NCBI RefSeq assembly: GCF_009467805.1
Contig: NZ_WIAY01000001.1
Coordinates: 248,001 to 312,000 of the forward strand
Direction of reading: 5' to 3'
DNA from: Stenotrophomonas nematodicola
Lineage (GTDB): Bacteria; Pseudomonadota; Gammaproteobacteria; Xanthomonadales; Xanthomonadaceae
DNA length: 64,000 nt
The notes under the pieces were generated by a model. That model was not told the origin of the DNA, ran no database searches, and saw only the letters and a program-made list of their open reading frames with translations. Below are positions 47,920 to 57,678 of this stretch, piece by piece (the first letter of the stretch is position 1; each line of letters opens with the position of its first letter). Both the position numbers and the translations under genes were made by a program.

Positions 47920-49254
47920 TCAGCGCAGCAGATACTGGTTGAGGAGGTTCTCGTAGCGCTCCTGCTTGCCGCTGACCTGCGCGGGCTCACCGAGCTTGAT
48001 GGCCATCGCCGCCAGGTCGGTCAGGCCAAGCGTGCCGTTTTCGAAGTCCCTGCCCGCGCCGCTGTCGAAGCTGGCATACCGCTCGGCGCGCCACTGCTCC
48101 CACGGCGAGTCGTGCAGCAGGGCGTGCGCCACTTCCAGCCCGCGCGCGAACGCGTCCATGCCACCGATGTGGGCGATGAACAGATCTTCCAGGTCGGTCG
48201 ACTCCCTGCGCAGCTTGGCATCGAAGTTCAGCCCCCCCTCCAGCCCGCCCTGCCGCAGCACGACCAGCATCGCGCCGACGGTGTCGTACAGGTCGGTCGG
48301 GAACTGGTCCGTGTCCCAGCCGTTCTGCCCGTTGCCACGGTTGGCGTCGATGCTGCCCAGCAAGCCGTGGTCGGACGCGACCTGCAGATCGTGTTCGAAG
48401 GTGTGTCCGGAGAGTGTGGCGTGATTGGCCTCGATGTTGAGCTTGAAGTCCTTGTCCAGGCCATGCGCTTTCAGGAAGCCTGCCACGGTCGCACTGTCGA
48501 AGTCGTACTGGTGGTTCATCGGCTCCATCGGCTTGGGCTCGATCAGGAAGTTCCCTTTCAACCCGATGCTGCGGCCATAGTCCCGCGCCATCGTGAGGAA
48601 GCGCGCGAGATGGTCGAGCTCGCGCTTCATCTGCGTGTTCACCAGCGAGGCGTAGCCTTCCCGGCCACCCCAGAACACGTAGTGTTCGCCGCCCAGTTCA
48701 ACCGTCGCTTCCAGCGCCGCCTTCACCTGTACGGCGGCACGCGCCACCACGCCGAAATCCGGATTGGTGGATGCACCGTTCATATAGCGCGGATGCGAGA
48801 AGAGATTGGCTGTTCCCCACAGCAGCTTGATGCCCGTAGCCTCCTGGCGCGCCTTGGCCAAGCCGACCATGTGCTTGAGGTTCTTCTCGTACTGGGTGAC
48901 ATCGTCGGCGTCCGGTGCCAGGTCGATGTCATGGAAGCACCAGTACGGCACGCCAAGCTTGGTGAAGAATTCGAACGCGGCGTCCACCTTCGCTTCGGCG
49001 GTGGCCATCGGCGAGCCGGCCTCCCACGGGAACCGGCGGGTGCCTGGACCAAACGGATCATGCCCCGCGTTGCAGAACGTGTGCCAGTAGCAGGCCGCGA
49101 AGCGCAGGTGCTCCTGCATGGTCTTGCCACCGATGACCCGGTCCGCGTCATAGACCTTGAATGCGAGGGGGTTGTCCGAGCCCCGGCCCTCAAAGGGGAT
49201 GCGGCCGATGCCGGGGAAGTATTCCGTGGCGCCGATGAAAGGCTGATTGCTCAT
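47920..49254 (-). CDS. xylA: Xylose isomerase
   Basis: A 444-residue xylose isomerase (ATG 49254). Conserved parts: [74 protein letters not shown]. It converts D-xylose to D-xylulose and needs two divalent metals. It lies 45 bp after xylB and 24 bp before the truncated xylE, so all three are transcribed together on the minus strand. Confidence 0.97.
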   Translation of the reverse strand: MSNQPFIGATEYFPGIGRIPFEGRGSDNPLAFKVYDADRVIGGKTMQEHLRFAACYWHTFCNAGHDPFGPGTRRFPWEAGSPMATAEAKVDAAFEFFTKLGVPYWCFHDIDLAPDADDVTQYEKNLKHMVGLAKARQEATGIKLLWGTANLFSHPRYMNGASTNPDFGVVARAAVQVKAALEATVELGGEHYVFWGGREGYASLVNTQMKRELDHLARFLTMARDYGRSIGLKGNFLIEPKPMEPMNHQYDFDSATVAGFLKAHGLDKDFKLNIEANHATLSGHTFEHDLQVASDHGLLGSIDANRGNGQNGWDTDQFPTDLYDTVGAMLVVLRQGGLEGGLNFDAKLRRESTDLEDLFIAHIGGMDAFARGLEVAHALLHDSPWEQWRAERYASFDSGAGRDFENGTLGLTDLAAMAIKLGEPAQVSGKQERYENLLNQYLLR

Positions 49255-49299
49255 GGTGGGTCTTCCTGTTGGTGTGGGAGGTGTCGCGAAAGAGGGAGA

Positions 49300-50793
49300 T
49301 CAGCCGCGATACAGCGGCATGATGGCGTCGAGATGGCGCAGGAATCGGGCATACGCCGTGGCGTAAGCGTCCGTGCGCGCCGGATCGGGCTGTGCGGACT
49401 GCAGCGGGTCGAGCGCTACGTGCCGGTCTGCGATCTCGGCGATGGACGCGCCCTCTCCACGCGCGTGACCCAGCGCCCACAGGGCCTGCAATGCCGCACC
49501 GAATGCCGCGCCTTCGGACTGGGTCGGCACGTCCACCGGAAGGCCGAACACATCGGCCACCAGTTGCCGCCACTGCGCGCTGTTGCTGCCGCCGCCGGTC
49601 AGCACGATGCGTTCGAACCGCATGCCCGCGCGGACAAAGGCGTCGTAGCCGTACTTCAGGCTGTACGTCGCCCCTTCGACGGCCGCACGGTAGAAGTGCG
49701 CCGGGGTCATGTTGGCCGTGTCCAGGCCCGCCAGTACCCCTTTGCCCAGCGGCAGGTCCGGCGTGCGCTCGCCATTGAGGAACGGCAGCATCACCAGGCC
49801 GTCTGCACCGGGCGACGTCGCCCGCAGGTGCCCGTCGGCATACCGGGTGCTGAACCCGAACGCATCGGCGACCTGCTCGGTAACGACCGTGCAGTTCATC
49901 GTGCAGATCAGCGGCAGCCAGCCGCCGGTGGACGAGCAGAACGCGGCCCATTTCCCGTCCGGGTCGACCACGGGCGTGTCCGAGTAGGCGAACAGGGTGC
50001 CCGAGGTGCCCAGGCTCATCGCCAGGCGACCGGGCACGACGCAGCCGGTGCCGATCGCCGCCATCATGTTGTCGCCACCGCCCACGGCCACTTTCACGGT
50101 CGCACGCAGCCCCAGTGCCGCCGCGATGGCCGGGTCGATGTCCAGCATCTCCTCGGGCGCGGCGATGCGTGGCAGGCACGCGGCAAGGTCGCGCTCGGGA
50201 TCGGTCGCGCGCAGCAGAGGGCTCGACCAGGTGCGGGTGCGCACGTCCAGCCAGCCCGTGCCCGACGCATCGCCGTACTCGCAGAAGCGCTCGCCGGTCA
50301 ACACGAAATTGAGGTAGTCATGCGGCAGCAGGATCGTGGCAAGCCGCGCGTAGGCCTCGGGCCGATGGGTCCTGGTCCAGGGCAGCTTGGAGGCGGTGTA
50401 CCCGGTGAGGACAGGGTTGCCCGCCAGCGCGATGCTGAGCGCTGCACCGCCCACTGCGTCCATGATCTGCACGCACTCGGCCGACGTGCTGGTGTCGCAC
50501 CACAGCTTGGCCGGTGCCAGCACCTCGCCTGCCGCGTCGACCGCTACGAACCCGTGCTGCTGGCCCGACACCGCCAACGCGGTGATGCGCGAGCGAACCT
50601 TGGGTTCGATCGCATGGAAGCAGGCATGAAGTGCGGCGACCCAATCGGCCGGGTGCTGCTCACGGCTGCCATCGGCGCCGCACGTGAGGTCCAGCGGCGA
50701 GCTGGTGCTGGCAACGAGTCGACGCCCGGCAGGGTCGTACACGACGATCTTCAGGCTCTGCGTCCCTGCGTCGATTCCGGCCACCAGTTCCAT
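49300..50793 (-). CDS. xylB: Xylulokinase
   Basis: A 497-residue FGGY-family kinase from ATG 50793 (GGGAG upstream; an in-frame GTG lies 9 bp before). The N-terminal phosphate loop is GIDAGTQSLK, then the central DASGTGWLD stretch and the C-terminal ATP-site motif LTGGGSNSAQWRQLVADVF. It phosphorylates D-xylulose to xylulose-5-phosphate. A xylose-box operator lies just upstream. Confidence 0.95.
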   Translation of the reverse strand: MELVAGIDAGTQSLKIVVYDPAGRRLVASTSSPLDLTCGADGSREQHPADWVAALHACFHAIEPKVRSRITALAVSGQQHGFVAVDAAGEVLAPAKLWCDTSTSAECVQIMDAVGGAALSIALAGNPVLTGYTASKLPWTRTHRPEAYARLATILLPHDYLNFVLTGERFCEYGDASGTGWLDVRTRTWSSPLLRATDPERDLAACLPRIAAPEEMLDIDPAIAAALGLRATVKVAVGGGDNMMAAIGTGCVVPGRLAMSLGTSGTLFAYSDTPVVDPDGKWAAFCSSTGGWLPLICTMNCTVVTEQVADAFGFSTRYADGHLRATSPGADGLVMLPFLNGERTPDLPLGKGVLAGLDTANMTPAHFYRAAVEGATYSLKYGYDAFVRAGMRFERIVLTGGGSNSAQWRQLVADVFGLPVDVPTQSEGAAFGAALQALWALGHARGEGASIAEIADRHVALDPLQSAQPDPARTDAYATAYARFLRHLDAIMPLYRG

Positions 50794-50819
50794 GTACTGC
50801 ACTCCCGCCTGTTATTGAA

Positions 50820-50832
50820 GTTAGCGCTACCA
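50820..50832 (-). promoter_or_regulatory. Xylose-box operator upstream of xylB
   Basis: On the minus strand this reads TGGTAGCGCTAAC, 27 bp before the xylB ATG. It matches the Xanthomonas xyl box (TGGTAGCGCTAACA) in 13 of 14 positions (T at the last) and shares its core with the palindrome beside the LacI-type gene at 57619. Confidence 0.8.
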
Positions 50833-50858
50833 TTTCCAGACAACAGCATGCTGCCGCG

Positions 50859-52388
50859 TTACGTCAGGGCTGGCGCCCGCGGCCATACGTCCTCTCCCGC
50901 CCTGCAGTAGCGCTCGATGAAGGCGGCCTGCGACGGCATCGTCGCAACCGCCTGCTGCACCGGCTGGCGGATCCGCGCCAGCAACGTCCGCAGGTCCGCG
51001 TCATCGATGGCACGTGCCAGCGGGTGCGGCGGACCCGGCTGAATCCCCTGCCCCATCAGCACACTGGTCCAGGAATCGACCCGGAACAGCTCGCCGGGGT
51101 CCTGCCACGCATGGGCCCGCTCGCGCCAGGCACGCAGCCGGATGGCGAGCGACTCGGGCAATGGCATCTCGCGGCACGCCTTCCACATCGGCTCGTCGCG
51201 CTGGTTTGCGTGGTAGTGCAGGATGATGAAGTCGCGCACATGCTCCATCTCCTGGCGGCTGACATCGTTGTACAGCGTCATCAGCGCCGGGCTGATGCCG
51301 TCAAACGGGAACAACTGGATCAGACGCACTACGGCACTGATGGTCAGGTGGATGCTGGTCGATTCCAGCGGCTCGATGAAGCCACTCGCAAGCCCAAGCG
51401 CCACCACGTTCCTGTTCCACGCCTTCAGCCGCCGCCCGCTACGGAATGGCACCAGCCAGGGATCGCGCAGGGGCGGGCCCTCGACGTCACGCAGCAGCTT
51501 GGCGTGCGCTTCGTCGTCGGACATGTGGCGGCTGGAAAACACCAGGCCGCAGCCGACCCGATGCTGAAGCGCGATATGCCACCGCCAGCCGGCCTCGTGT
51601 GCGATGGCGCGGGTGTACGGAACCGGCGGCGAGACCGAGCCGGTCTGCACCGCCACCGCGCGGTCACTGGGCAGCCAGTCGTGCCAGTCCTCGTAGCCGG
51701 TATGCAGGGTCTGCTCGGTCAACAGGCCGCGGAAGCCGGTGCAGTCGATGAACAGATCGCCCTCGATGATCTGCCCGTCCTCCAGCACCAGTGCCGCAAC
51801 GGAGCCGTCATCGGCATGTTGCTGCACGTTGCGGATCTTGCCCTCGACCCGCCGCAGGCCCTGCGCTTCGGCCCTGCGTCGAAGGAACTTCGCATAGAGG
51901 CTGGCGTCGAAGTGATACGCATAGTTGAGTTGCGGCCGGGTGTCCAGCGAGAACCGGTCGCCGCGCGAGGCGACGCTCTCCAGGCAGAAATCGCCCAGCT
52001 CCGACGGCATGCCGCGGCGCAGGCTGTCCAGCCAGAAATGGTGGAACGGCGCAGCCCACGTTCCCTGCCCGATCGTGCCGAAGGGATGGATGAAACGGTC
52101 CCCAGGTCGACGCCAGTTCTCAAACGAGATCGAGAGCTTGAACGTGCCGGCGACCGCGCGCAGGAATTCCTGCTCGTCGATCTGCAGAAAGCGGTGGAAC
52201 GCACGGATGGGCGGCACGGTCGACTCGCCAACGCCCACCGTACCGATCTGCTCGGACTCCACCAGGGTGATGTCCAGCTGGTCGCGGAACTGGTGGGACA
52301 GCGCACAGCCGGCCAGCCAGCCGGCCGTGCCGCCACCGGCGATGACGACCTTGCGGACCCGTGCGTGTGGTGTGTTCGCAACGTTCAA
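50859..52388 (-). CDS. Flavin-dependent tryptophan halogenase family protein
   Basis: A 509-residue protein, probably from TTG 52388 (GGGAG 9 bp upstream); longer frames run over the cupin gene. The FAD motif is AGGGTAGW (17-24), then VGVGESTVP and a catalytic-Lys-like TFKLSISFENW. The halogenase motif WxWxIP reads GWRWHIAL, so the Pro is replaced. In Caulobacter and xanthomonads such proteins sit with SapC, cupin and TonB receptor genes and need not halogenate tryptophan. Substrate unknown. Confidence 0.85.
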   Translation of the reverse strand: MNVANTPHARVRKVVIAGGGTAGWLAGCALSHQFRDQLDITLVESEQIGTVGVGESTVPPIRAFHRFLQIDEQEFLRAVAGTFKLSISFENWRRPGDRFIHPFGTIGQGTWAAPFHHFWLDSLRRGMPSELGDFCLESVASRGDRFSLDTRPQLNYAYHFDASLYAKFLRRRAEAQGLRRVEGKIRNVQQHADDGSVAALVLEDGQIIEGDLFIDCTGFRGLLTEQTLHTGYEDWHDWLPSDRAVAVQTGSVSPPVPYTRAIAHEAGWRWHIALQHRVGCGLVFSSRHMSDDEAHAKLLRDVEGPPLRDPWLVPFRSGRRLKAWNRNVVALGLASGFIEPLESTSIHLTISAVVRLIQLFPFDGISPALMTLYNDVSRQEMEHVRDFIILHYHANQRDEPMWKACREMPLPESLAIRLRAWRERAHAWQDPGELFRVDSWTSVLMGQGIQPGPPHPLARAIDDADLRTLLARIRQPVQQAVATMPSQAAFIERYCRAGEDVWPRAPALT

Positions 52389-52401
52389 TGCGATGCTCCC
52401 A

Positions 52402-53421
52402 TCAGCGGTTGAGTCGAGCCAGCAGCTGTGCGCGCGTGCGCCGTGCCTGCGTCTCGTCGAACGGTGCCAGCTCGCCCCTGGCCGCTTCAGGCAGGTGCTG
52501 CCCTGCGCGCTCGCCCGGACCGAAGACGTAGTAGTCGAAGATCGTCGACCAGGCCTGCTTTTCACGTGCAGGCAGATCGCGCAGCGCCCACATCGCATGC
52601 TGGAGCGCCGGCAGCGGGGAGGAAAGAAAGCCGGGTGTGCTGCGCCACCAGTAATTCACCAGCACGTTGAATGGCGCCAGGCTGCGCACGTGGTGCCACC
52701 ACATGCTCGGAATGAAGATGGCATCACCCGGCTCCAGCTCCGCAGTCCGCGCGCTTGCCAGGGCATCACGGAAGCGGGGATGGCGCGCGAAATCCGGGCG
52801 CTCGAAATCCACCACGCTGACCACCTGGCCTCCCGGCGTGGGTTCCAGTGGCCCGGGATACAGGTTCTCGATCTGATCCGGCGGAAAGAGCGTGAAGCGG
52901 CGCCGGCCCACTGCGCAGCACGCCAGGTTGTCCGGGGTGTCGAAATGGCACGACGCCGTTACGCGGTTGCCAATCCAGATGCTGGCCGATGCCTCGATGC
53001 CCTGCCCCGCCAGGCCGGCATCGTTGGCCTGCGCGAACCCGGGGAGCGCCCGCTCGATCAGCAGCGCGGCAACATAGTAGGTAGGCGGCCTGGGCTCCTC
53101 GAAGGTCTCGGCAATTTCGTCCAGCACCTGCGTCAGCAGGCCGCGCCGGACCTCGACGTTCAACCGCGTGAAGTCCTCGTTGTAGAACGGACGCCCTTCA
53201 ATCTCCGGCCCGCCGAACGAATACGGCACAGGCACGCCCGCATCGAAACCGCGCAGATAGGCCAGCGCCTCGTGTGTGGAACGCCGCCCGGCCTGCACCA
53301 GCCCCCAGTCGCGCGCGATGCCGCGCAGCACGACCGGCTCGCCGACGGCAGCCAGTGCCGACAGCGGCAGCGCTTCCGGCGCAAGACCGTCGAGAACGCG
53401 CATGGCAACGCCGTCATACAT
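52402..53421 (-). CDS. Cupin-like (JmjC-type) protein
   Basis: A 339-residue cupin_8 family protein from ATG 53421. Fe(II)/2OG-type ligands are suggested by SCHFDTPDN (H, D) and the later MWWHHVRS His. PGDAIFIPSMWWHHV is a typical cupin motif. It lies 13 bp before the halogenase start and 3 bp after sapC. Members of this neighbourhood are thought to act with the TonB receptor system. Confidence 0.85.
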   Translation of the reverse strand: MYDGVAMRVLDGLAPEALPLSALAAVGEPVVLRGIARDWGLVQAGRRSTHEALAYLRGFDAGVPVPYSFGGPEIEGRPFYNEDFTRLNVEVRRGLLTQVLDEIAETFEEPRPPTYYVAALLIERALPGFAQANDAGLAGQGIEASASIWIGNRVTASCHFDTPDNLACCAVGRRRFTLFPPDQIENLYPGPLEPTPGGQVVSVVDFERPDFARHPRFRDALASARTAELEPGDAIFIPSMWWHHVRSLAPFNVLVNYWWRSTPGFLSSPLPALQHAMWALRDLPAREKQAWSTIFDYYVFGPGERAGQHLPEAARGELAPFDETQARRTRAQLLARLNR

Positions 53422-53424
53422 GGG

Positions 53425-54182
53425 TCAGTTCCTGCCCGCCGCCACGGCGGCATCCTGCGTGCGCAGGCGGCGCTGCTTCTCGGCGATCAGGCGCCGCATG
53501 TTGTGCAGAGACGCCAGCATCAGGTACGCGCCTTCCAGATACCCGGCGCGGTTGAGGTCGGCGAGCGCGGAACCGTCCAGCTGGGCCAGGCGGTCACGGT
53601 CGATCGCATGCAGGCCGTTGATGCCCACCCGATGACCGGTGTCGATCGTCACATCAAGCGAGACCGGCTGGATGAGTCCGTTCGTATCGAGCATGGAAAA
53701 CATGTGTGCGCCAAAGGCATGGCCATCGTGGATGCCGCGCAGCACGCCTGCGATATGGTCAAGATAGGGGCTGTTCCCCCCTGCGGCAGGAACACCGGCT
53801 CACCCTGCATCGCGTTCACGCGCGGGTGGTCGAGGTCGACGTGCAGCACCGCTTCCTGGACAGGTGCGCCATCGATCCGGTTCTCCTGGAAGCCGATGAG
53901 GAACGGCCCCTTGGCCGCGGCCCCCGGCAGATAGGTGGCATTCCAGCGCCCATCGTGCAGAAACAGATTCTCGTGCTGCTCGAATCCGAGCAGCGCAACG
54001 GACTGCCAGTCCCCCGTCGCCGGGTCCCTGCGCAGAAAAATGGGGTACTCGCGCTGCAGCTCGGCGAACTCGCTCGGGTAGGCCGGCACCATGCCCACCG
54101 CGTCGCCGAACTCGGGCCCGAAACCGGTGGCCACGCGCAGGTCGCGGTGGGCGATGTTGTTGAGCATTTCGTAACGCGGCAT
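53425..54182 (-). pseudogene. SapC-family gene with a frameshift
   Basis: The N-terminal part (MPRYEMLNNIAHRDLRVATG) from ATG 54182 runs to LPQGG, and the C-terminal part continues in another frame from SPYLDHIAGVLRGIHDGHAF. The break is at a run of six G (minus strand; C at 53776-53781). A seventh G would restore LPQGGNSPYLDH, the usual family sequence. It is either a real phase-type mutation or a sequencing error. SapC-like proteins are found with TonB receptor/halogenase clusters. Confidence 0.85.
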
Positions 54183-54249
54183 GGTGGTGTCCAATCCCAT
54201 CAGGAGCCTGGAACGGGTGCCGCTGGCCAAGCAGCGGCACCCTCACGGT

Positions 54250-57200
54250 TCAGAACCTGTAACGCACGCCAAGCATGTAACGCGGACTCTGATCGGCCAG
54301 CTTCACGATCATCTGCGAGGTGCGCGAACGCCAGCGAACGTCCTCACCGGTCAGATTGATCGCCTCCAGGCCGAACGACCAGTGATCATCCAGGGTGTAA
54401 TTCACGCTGAGATCCCACTGCTCGTACGCTTCCACGTAGTACGGATTACGGCTTGCTCCCTGGTTGGCCAGGATCAGGTACTGGTCACGCCAGTTCCAGG
54501 CCAGGCGGACAGACCAGCCGTACTTCTCGTACATCAGCATCGCATTGGCCGTGTCGCTGAGTCCAGTCAGCGAGAACTGGTCGATGCCCGGATCGCCGCC
54601 GTTGTTGAACCCCACGTCGCCGTTGACAATGGTGTAGTTGGCGAGGATGCCAAACCCCGTGTCGCCGAAGAAGTACTGCCCACCCAGCTCCCAGCCATGC
54701 AGCTTGGATTTGTTCTGGTTGATGGGGCGGTTGACGTTGAACAGGTACAGCGGATCGGCCGCGGTGCCGTACAGATCGTACGCGGCCTCGGTGGCCAGCA
54801 CCTGAGCATCCGTGCCGTTGTAGGCGCCCAGCCCGGCCGGGTTGTTGCGCAGCAGGGCCAGCGCGGTGAACAGCGAGGTGTCGTTGGCCGAGCAGGCTGC
54901 CGCATTGGCCGCCCCAACCTGGGTGATGCAGGCTCCGCTGGTCAGGAACGCCAGTGCCGCCTGCGCATCCGGTCCGGAACTCGGGTCGCGCAGGCCGTAC
55001 AGGTTCTCCTGCACCACGGTGTTGCCCACGAAGTTGTCGACCTGCTTGTTCCAGAAGGTCACCGACACGTAGCTGGCGTCAGCGAAGTACCATTCCAGCG
55101 CCAGGTCCAGGTTGTCCGATTCCAGGGGCTTCAGCGCCGGGTTCTGCGCGGTGCCGCTGGCCCTCGACGACGGGTCGATCAGTACCGAACCGAACGGCTG
55201 CTGTGCCGTTGGACCGGCGTAGAGATTGCCGATCGGCGCGCGGGCGATGCTCTTGCCGAAAGACACGCGCCCCTTGAGGTCGTCCATCAGGTCGATGCTG
55301 AAGTCCAGGTTGGGCAGGACGTAGCTGTACGTGGTCTTCTCGGTGAAGGGTTGCTGCTCATCGGACAACAGCACGCGGAAGTCGTTGTTCGACTGCCACT
55401 CGATGGCTTCCGGAATGGCAATGATCGAGGTCGACACCACATCGGTGGTCTCATAGCGGACGCCCAGCCGCGTGCTGGTGCGCAGGCCGCCCAGGTCGCC
55501 GTCCAGCTCGACCTGGAAGTACGCCGACCGGGTCTTCTCCTCCACCCGGTTGTCGGCGGCGAGCTGCGGGCTCACCCCCAGGCTGGCGCCGTAGTTGTCG
55601 GCCGCCCACTGCGCGATCCGGCCGGCATCGCCGCGCCAGGCAGTGAAGCTGTTGGCACTGTAGTCCTTGAACAGCCCGACGATGTTGACCGGCTGCAGCA
55701 GGTCCATCAACCCGTTCGCGACGTCCCCGTCAACGTTGGCCACGCCCCAGTCGCCCAGGGTGTTGTAGTTCTCTGCGGCCTGGATGCGGTGGGTGGTCTG
55801 CTTGCTCGAGTCCACACCAAACTGGAAGCGGCCCTTGTCGAAGCTCCACTCGCCGTCGACGCGCCCCTGCTTGATCTCGCTGACCTGGGTCTGCGAATTG
55901 ATGCGCAGCACCTGCGAGCCGATTTCGCCTGGCACGAAGCCCGGGTTGACCACGCCGTTGGTCTTGGCGATGGCGTCGGCCGTGCTGGGGTACCAGACCT
56001 GCGTGCCTACCGGCAGGCCGTTGTTGAAGACCATCTCCTGTACCCAGGACCCGCCGCAATGCGGTCCGGTGGTGCAGTTGTTGGTGCCGGCGATACTGCT
56101 GAAGATGGAGCCGCCGCCGGTCAGCGGATCGTTCGGGCGGCTCTCGTTCTTCGAGTCGTGCGCATCGAAGCTGAGCTTGAACCGGTCGGTGACATTCCAC
56201 ACCGCGTTCAGACCCAGCGAGCCCAGCTTGTACTTCTGCATGCTGCGCTGCTGCTCGAGGCCGAAGTCCTTGGTGCCCGCGATCTCACGGATGTAGATCG
56301 GCGTGGCAACCGCTCCGCTGGTATCGAACGTGACGTCGGTGTAGTTGCTGTTCTGCAGCCACATGCCCTGTTCGCCACGATTCTCGGTGATTTCGTTGGT
56401 CGAGTACGTGTAGTCAAGGGTCAGCGTGATCGCGTCTGTCGGCGCGAACTGCAGCACGGCCTGGCCGTTGATGCGCTCACGTTCGAACTCGGAGAAGGCG
56501 TAGCGCAGGTCGTTCGGCCGTGCGTACAGCGCGCCGATCGCCGGGGCGTTGACCACCGTCGGGTTGCCGGGCATCGTGCCGGTCCACGGCTGGATGTTCC
56601 AGTAGTTGTCGGTGGCCTGGACCGAGCCGCCCTTGCGCTTCTGGTAGCTCGCACTCACGCCGACGCCGAGGGTCCTGTCGGGGTTGGTGTAGCTGAAGAT
56701 ACCCGACAGTTCCGGGGTCAGGTCGTTGTCGAACGGCTGGCTCCTGTCGGAGACGACTTTGGCCCCGGCACTGGCAACCACGCCCTCGTGGTCGAACGGA
56801 CGCGACGTCAGGATGTTGATGGTGGCGCCGATACCACCGCTGGGCACGTTCGCCTGGCTGGTCTTGTAGACCTCGATGCCGTTGATCGCTTCTGCGGCAA
56901 GCTGGGCGAAGTTGAACGCGCGGGTACCGCCGTCGACACCGCCGATGGCGACCTGCCCCGCTGCACCGAAGGCATCGGCACCGGGCATCTGGCGACCGTT
57001 GAGCGTCACCATGTTGAACTGCGGGCCAAAGCCGCGCGCCGTCACCTGGGCACCCTCGCCGTCGCGGCGCTCGATGGAGATGCCGGTGATGCGCTGAAGC
57101 GACTCGGCCAGGTTGGTGTCGGGGAACTTGCCGATGTCCTCGGCACTGATTGCATCCACCACACCGGCCGAGTCGCGCTTGATGTCCATCGCCTGGCTGA

Positions 57201-57381
57201 GGCTGTTGCGGATGCCGGTGACCTGGACGGTATCCAGCTGCGTCGGACTTGGCTGGGTCTGCGACTGGGCGCTGGACGCCGGCGTCGGTGCGTCCTGCGC
57301 GAATGCGGGATTGATGACCAGAACGCCGCCTACAAACGTAAACATGGCCCTGGATGTGAACTTCGCCAGCGTCCGGCTCAT
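54250..57381 (-). CDS. TonB-dependent receptor of the xylose regulon
   Basis: A 1043-residue outer-membrane receptor from ATG 57381 (GGAGGG upstream), with a signal peptide (to about AFAQ, residue 29), a TonB-box region (LDTVQVTG), a plug domain (about 60-190; FPDTNLAESLQRITGISIER) and a ~850-residue barrel ending in an aromatic C-terminus (RYMLGVRYRF). The xylose operator upstream of it and its place beside xylR suggest uptake of xylo-oligosaccharides. Substrate is inference. Confidence 0.93.
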   Translation of the reverse strand: MSRTLAKFTSRAMFTFVGGVLVINPAFAQDAPTPASSAQSQTQPSPTQLDTVQVTGIRNSLSQAMDIKRDSAGVVDAISAEDIGKFPDTNLAESLQRITGISIERRDGEGAQVTARGFGPQFNMVTLNGRQMPGADAFGAAGQVAIGGVDGGTRAFNFAQLAAEAINGIEVYKTSQANVPSGGIGATINILTSRPFDHEGVVASAGAKVVSDRSQPFDNDLTPELSGIFSYTNPDRTLGVGVSASYQKRKGGSVQATDNYWNIQPWTGTMPGNPTVVNAPAIGALYARPNDLRYAFSEFERERINGQAVLQFAPTDAITLTLDYTYSTNEITENRGEQGMWLQNSNYTDVTFDTSGAVATPIYIREIAGTKDFGLEQQRSMQKYKLGSLGLNAVWNVTDRFKLSFDAHDSKNESRPNDPLTGGGSIFSSIAGTNNCTTGPHCGGSWVQEMVFNNGLPVGTQVWYPSTADAIAKTNGVVNPGFVPGEIGSQVLRINSQTQVSEIKQGRVDGEWSFDKGRFQFGVDSSKQTTHRIQAAENYNTLGDWGVANVDGDVANGLMDLLQPVNIVGLFKDYSANSFTAWRGDAGRIAQWAADNYGASLGVSPQLAADNRVEEKTRSAYFQVELDGDLGGLRTSTRLGVRYETTDVVSTSIIAIPEAIEWQSNNDFRVLLSDEQQPFTEKTTYSYVLPNLDFSIDLMDDLKGRVSFGKSIARAPIGNLYAGPTAQQPFGSVLIDPSSRASGTAQNPALKPLESDNLDLALEWYFADASYVSVTFWNKQVDNFVGNTVVQENLYGLRDPSSGPDAQAALAFLTSGACITQVGAANAAACSANDTSLFTALALLRNNPAGLGAYNGTDAQVLATEAAYDLYGTAADPLYLFNVNRPINQNKSKLHGWELGGQYFFGDTGFGILANYTIVNGDVGFNNGGDPGIDQFSLTGLSDTANAMLMYEKYGWSVRLAWNWRDQYLILANQGASRNPYYVEAYEQWDLSVNYTLDDHWSFGLEAINLTGEDVRWRSRTSQMIVKLADQSPRYMLGVRYRF

Positions 57382-57618
57382 GAACGAGCCCTCCGGCCTG
57401 GGGTACGACGGAAAGCAGCAGCGCTCATGACTCTCCCCTCTGACATACGATCGAATGGATGTACCGCCCCTCCTGGGGGCACGTACGGGCGATGCCCGTC
57501 TTCCACACCGAACATCGCAGTGCGCGTTGCGCTCACTGCGACGCCAACTCGCTTTCAGACTTGCCAGAACAGCCGCGTGGTAAAGGGGGGGGTACCTGGC
57601 GGCCTTACTCCGGCCGAA

Positions 57619-57632
57619 TGGTAGCGCTACCA
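57619..57632. promoter_or_regulatory. Perfect palindromic xylose operator
   Basis: TGGTAGCGCTACCA is a perfect 14-bp palindrome, typical for LacI-family repressors. It lies between the divergent TonB receptor gene (start 57381) and the LacI-type gene (start 57679), so it can control both. Confidence 0.88.
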
Positions 57633-57678
57633 TCACGTCACGGGCGCAGCCTAATCATCCAGGGTTGCGCTTGTCATC

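Noticed and set aside
47182..50910. Very long plus-strand open frame of 1242 codons
   Set aside because: It is antisense to the truncated xylE, xylA and xylB, which have clear family motifs. The translation is R/Q/H-rich with no domains, as expected in GC-rich antisense frames.
54181..57624. Plus-strand open frame of 1147 codons
   Set aside because: Antisense to the TonB receptor; composition is V/G/R/D-rich without recognisable domains.
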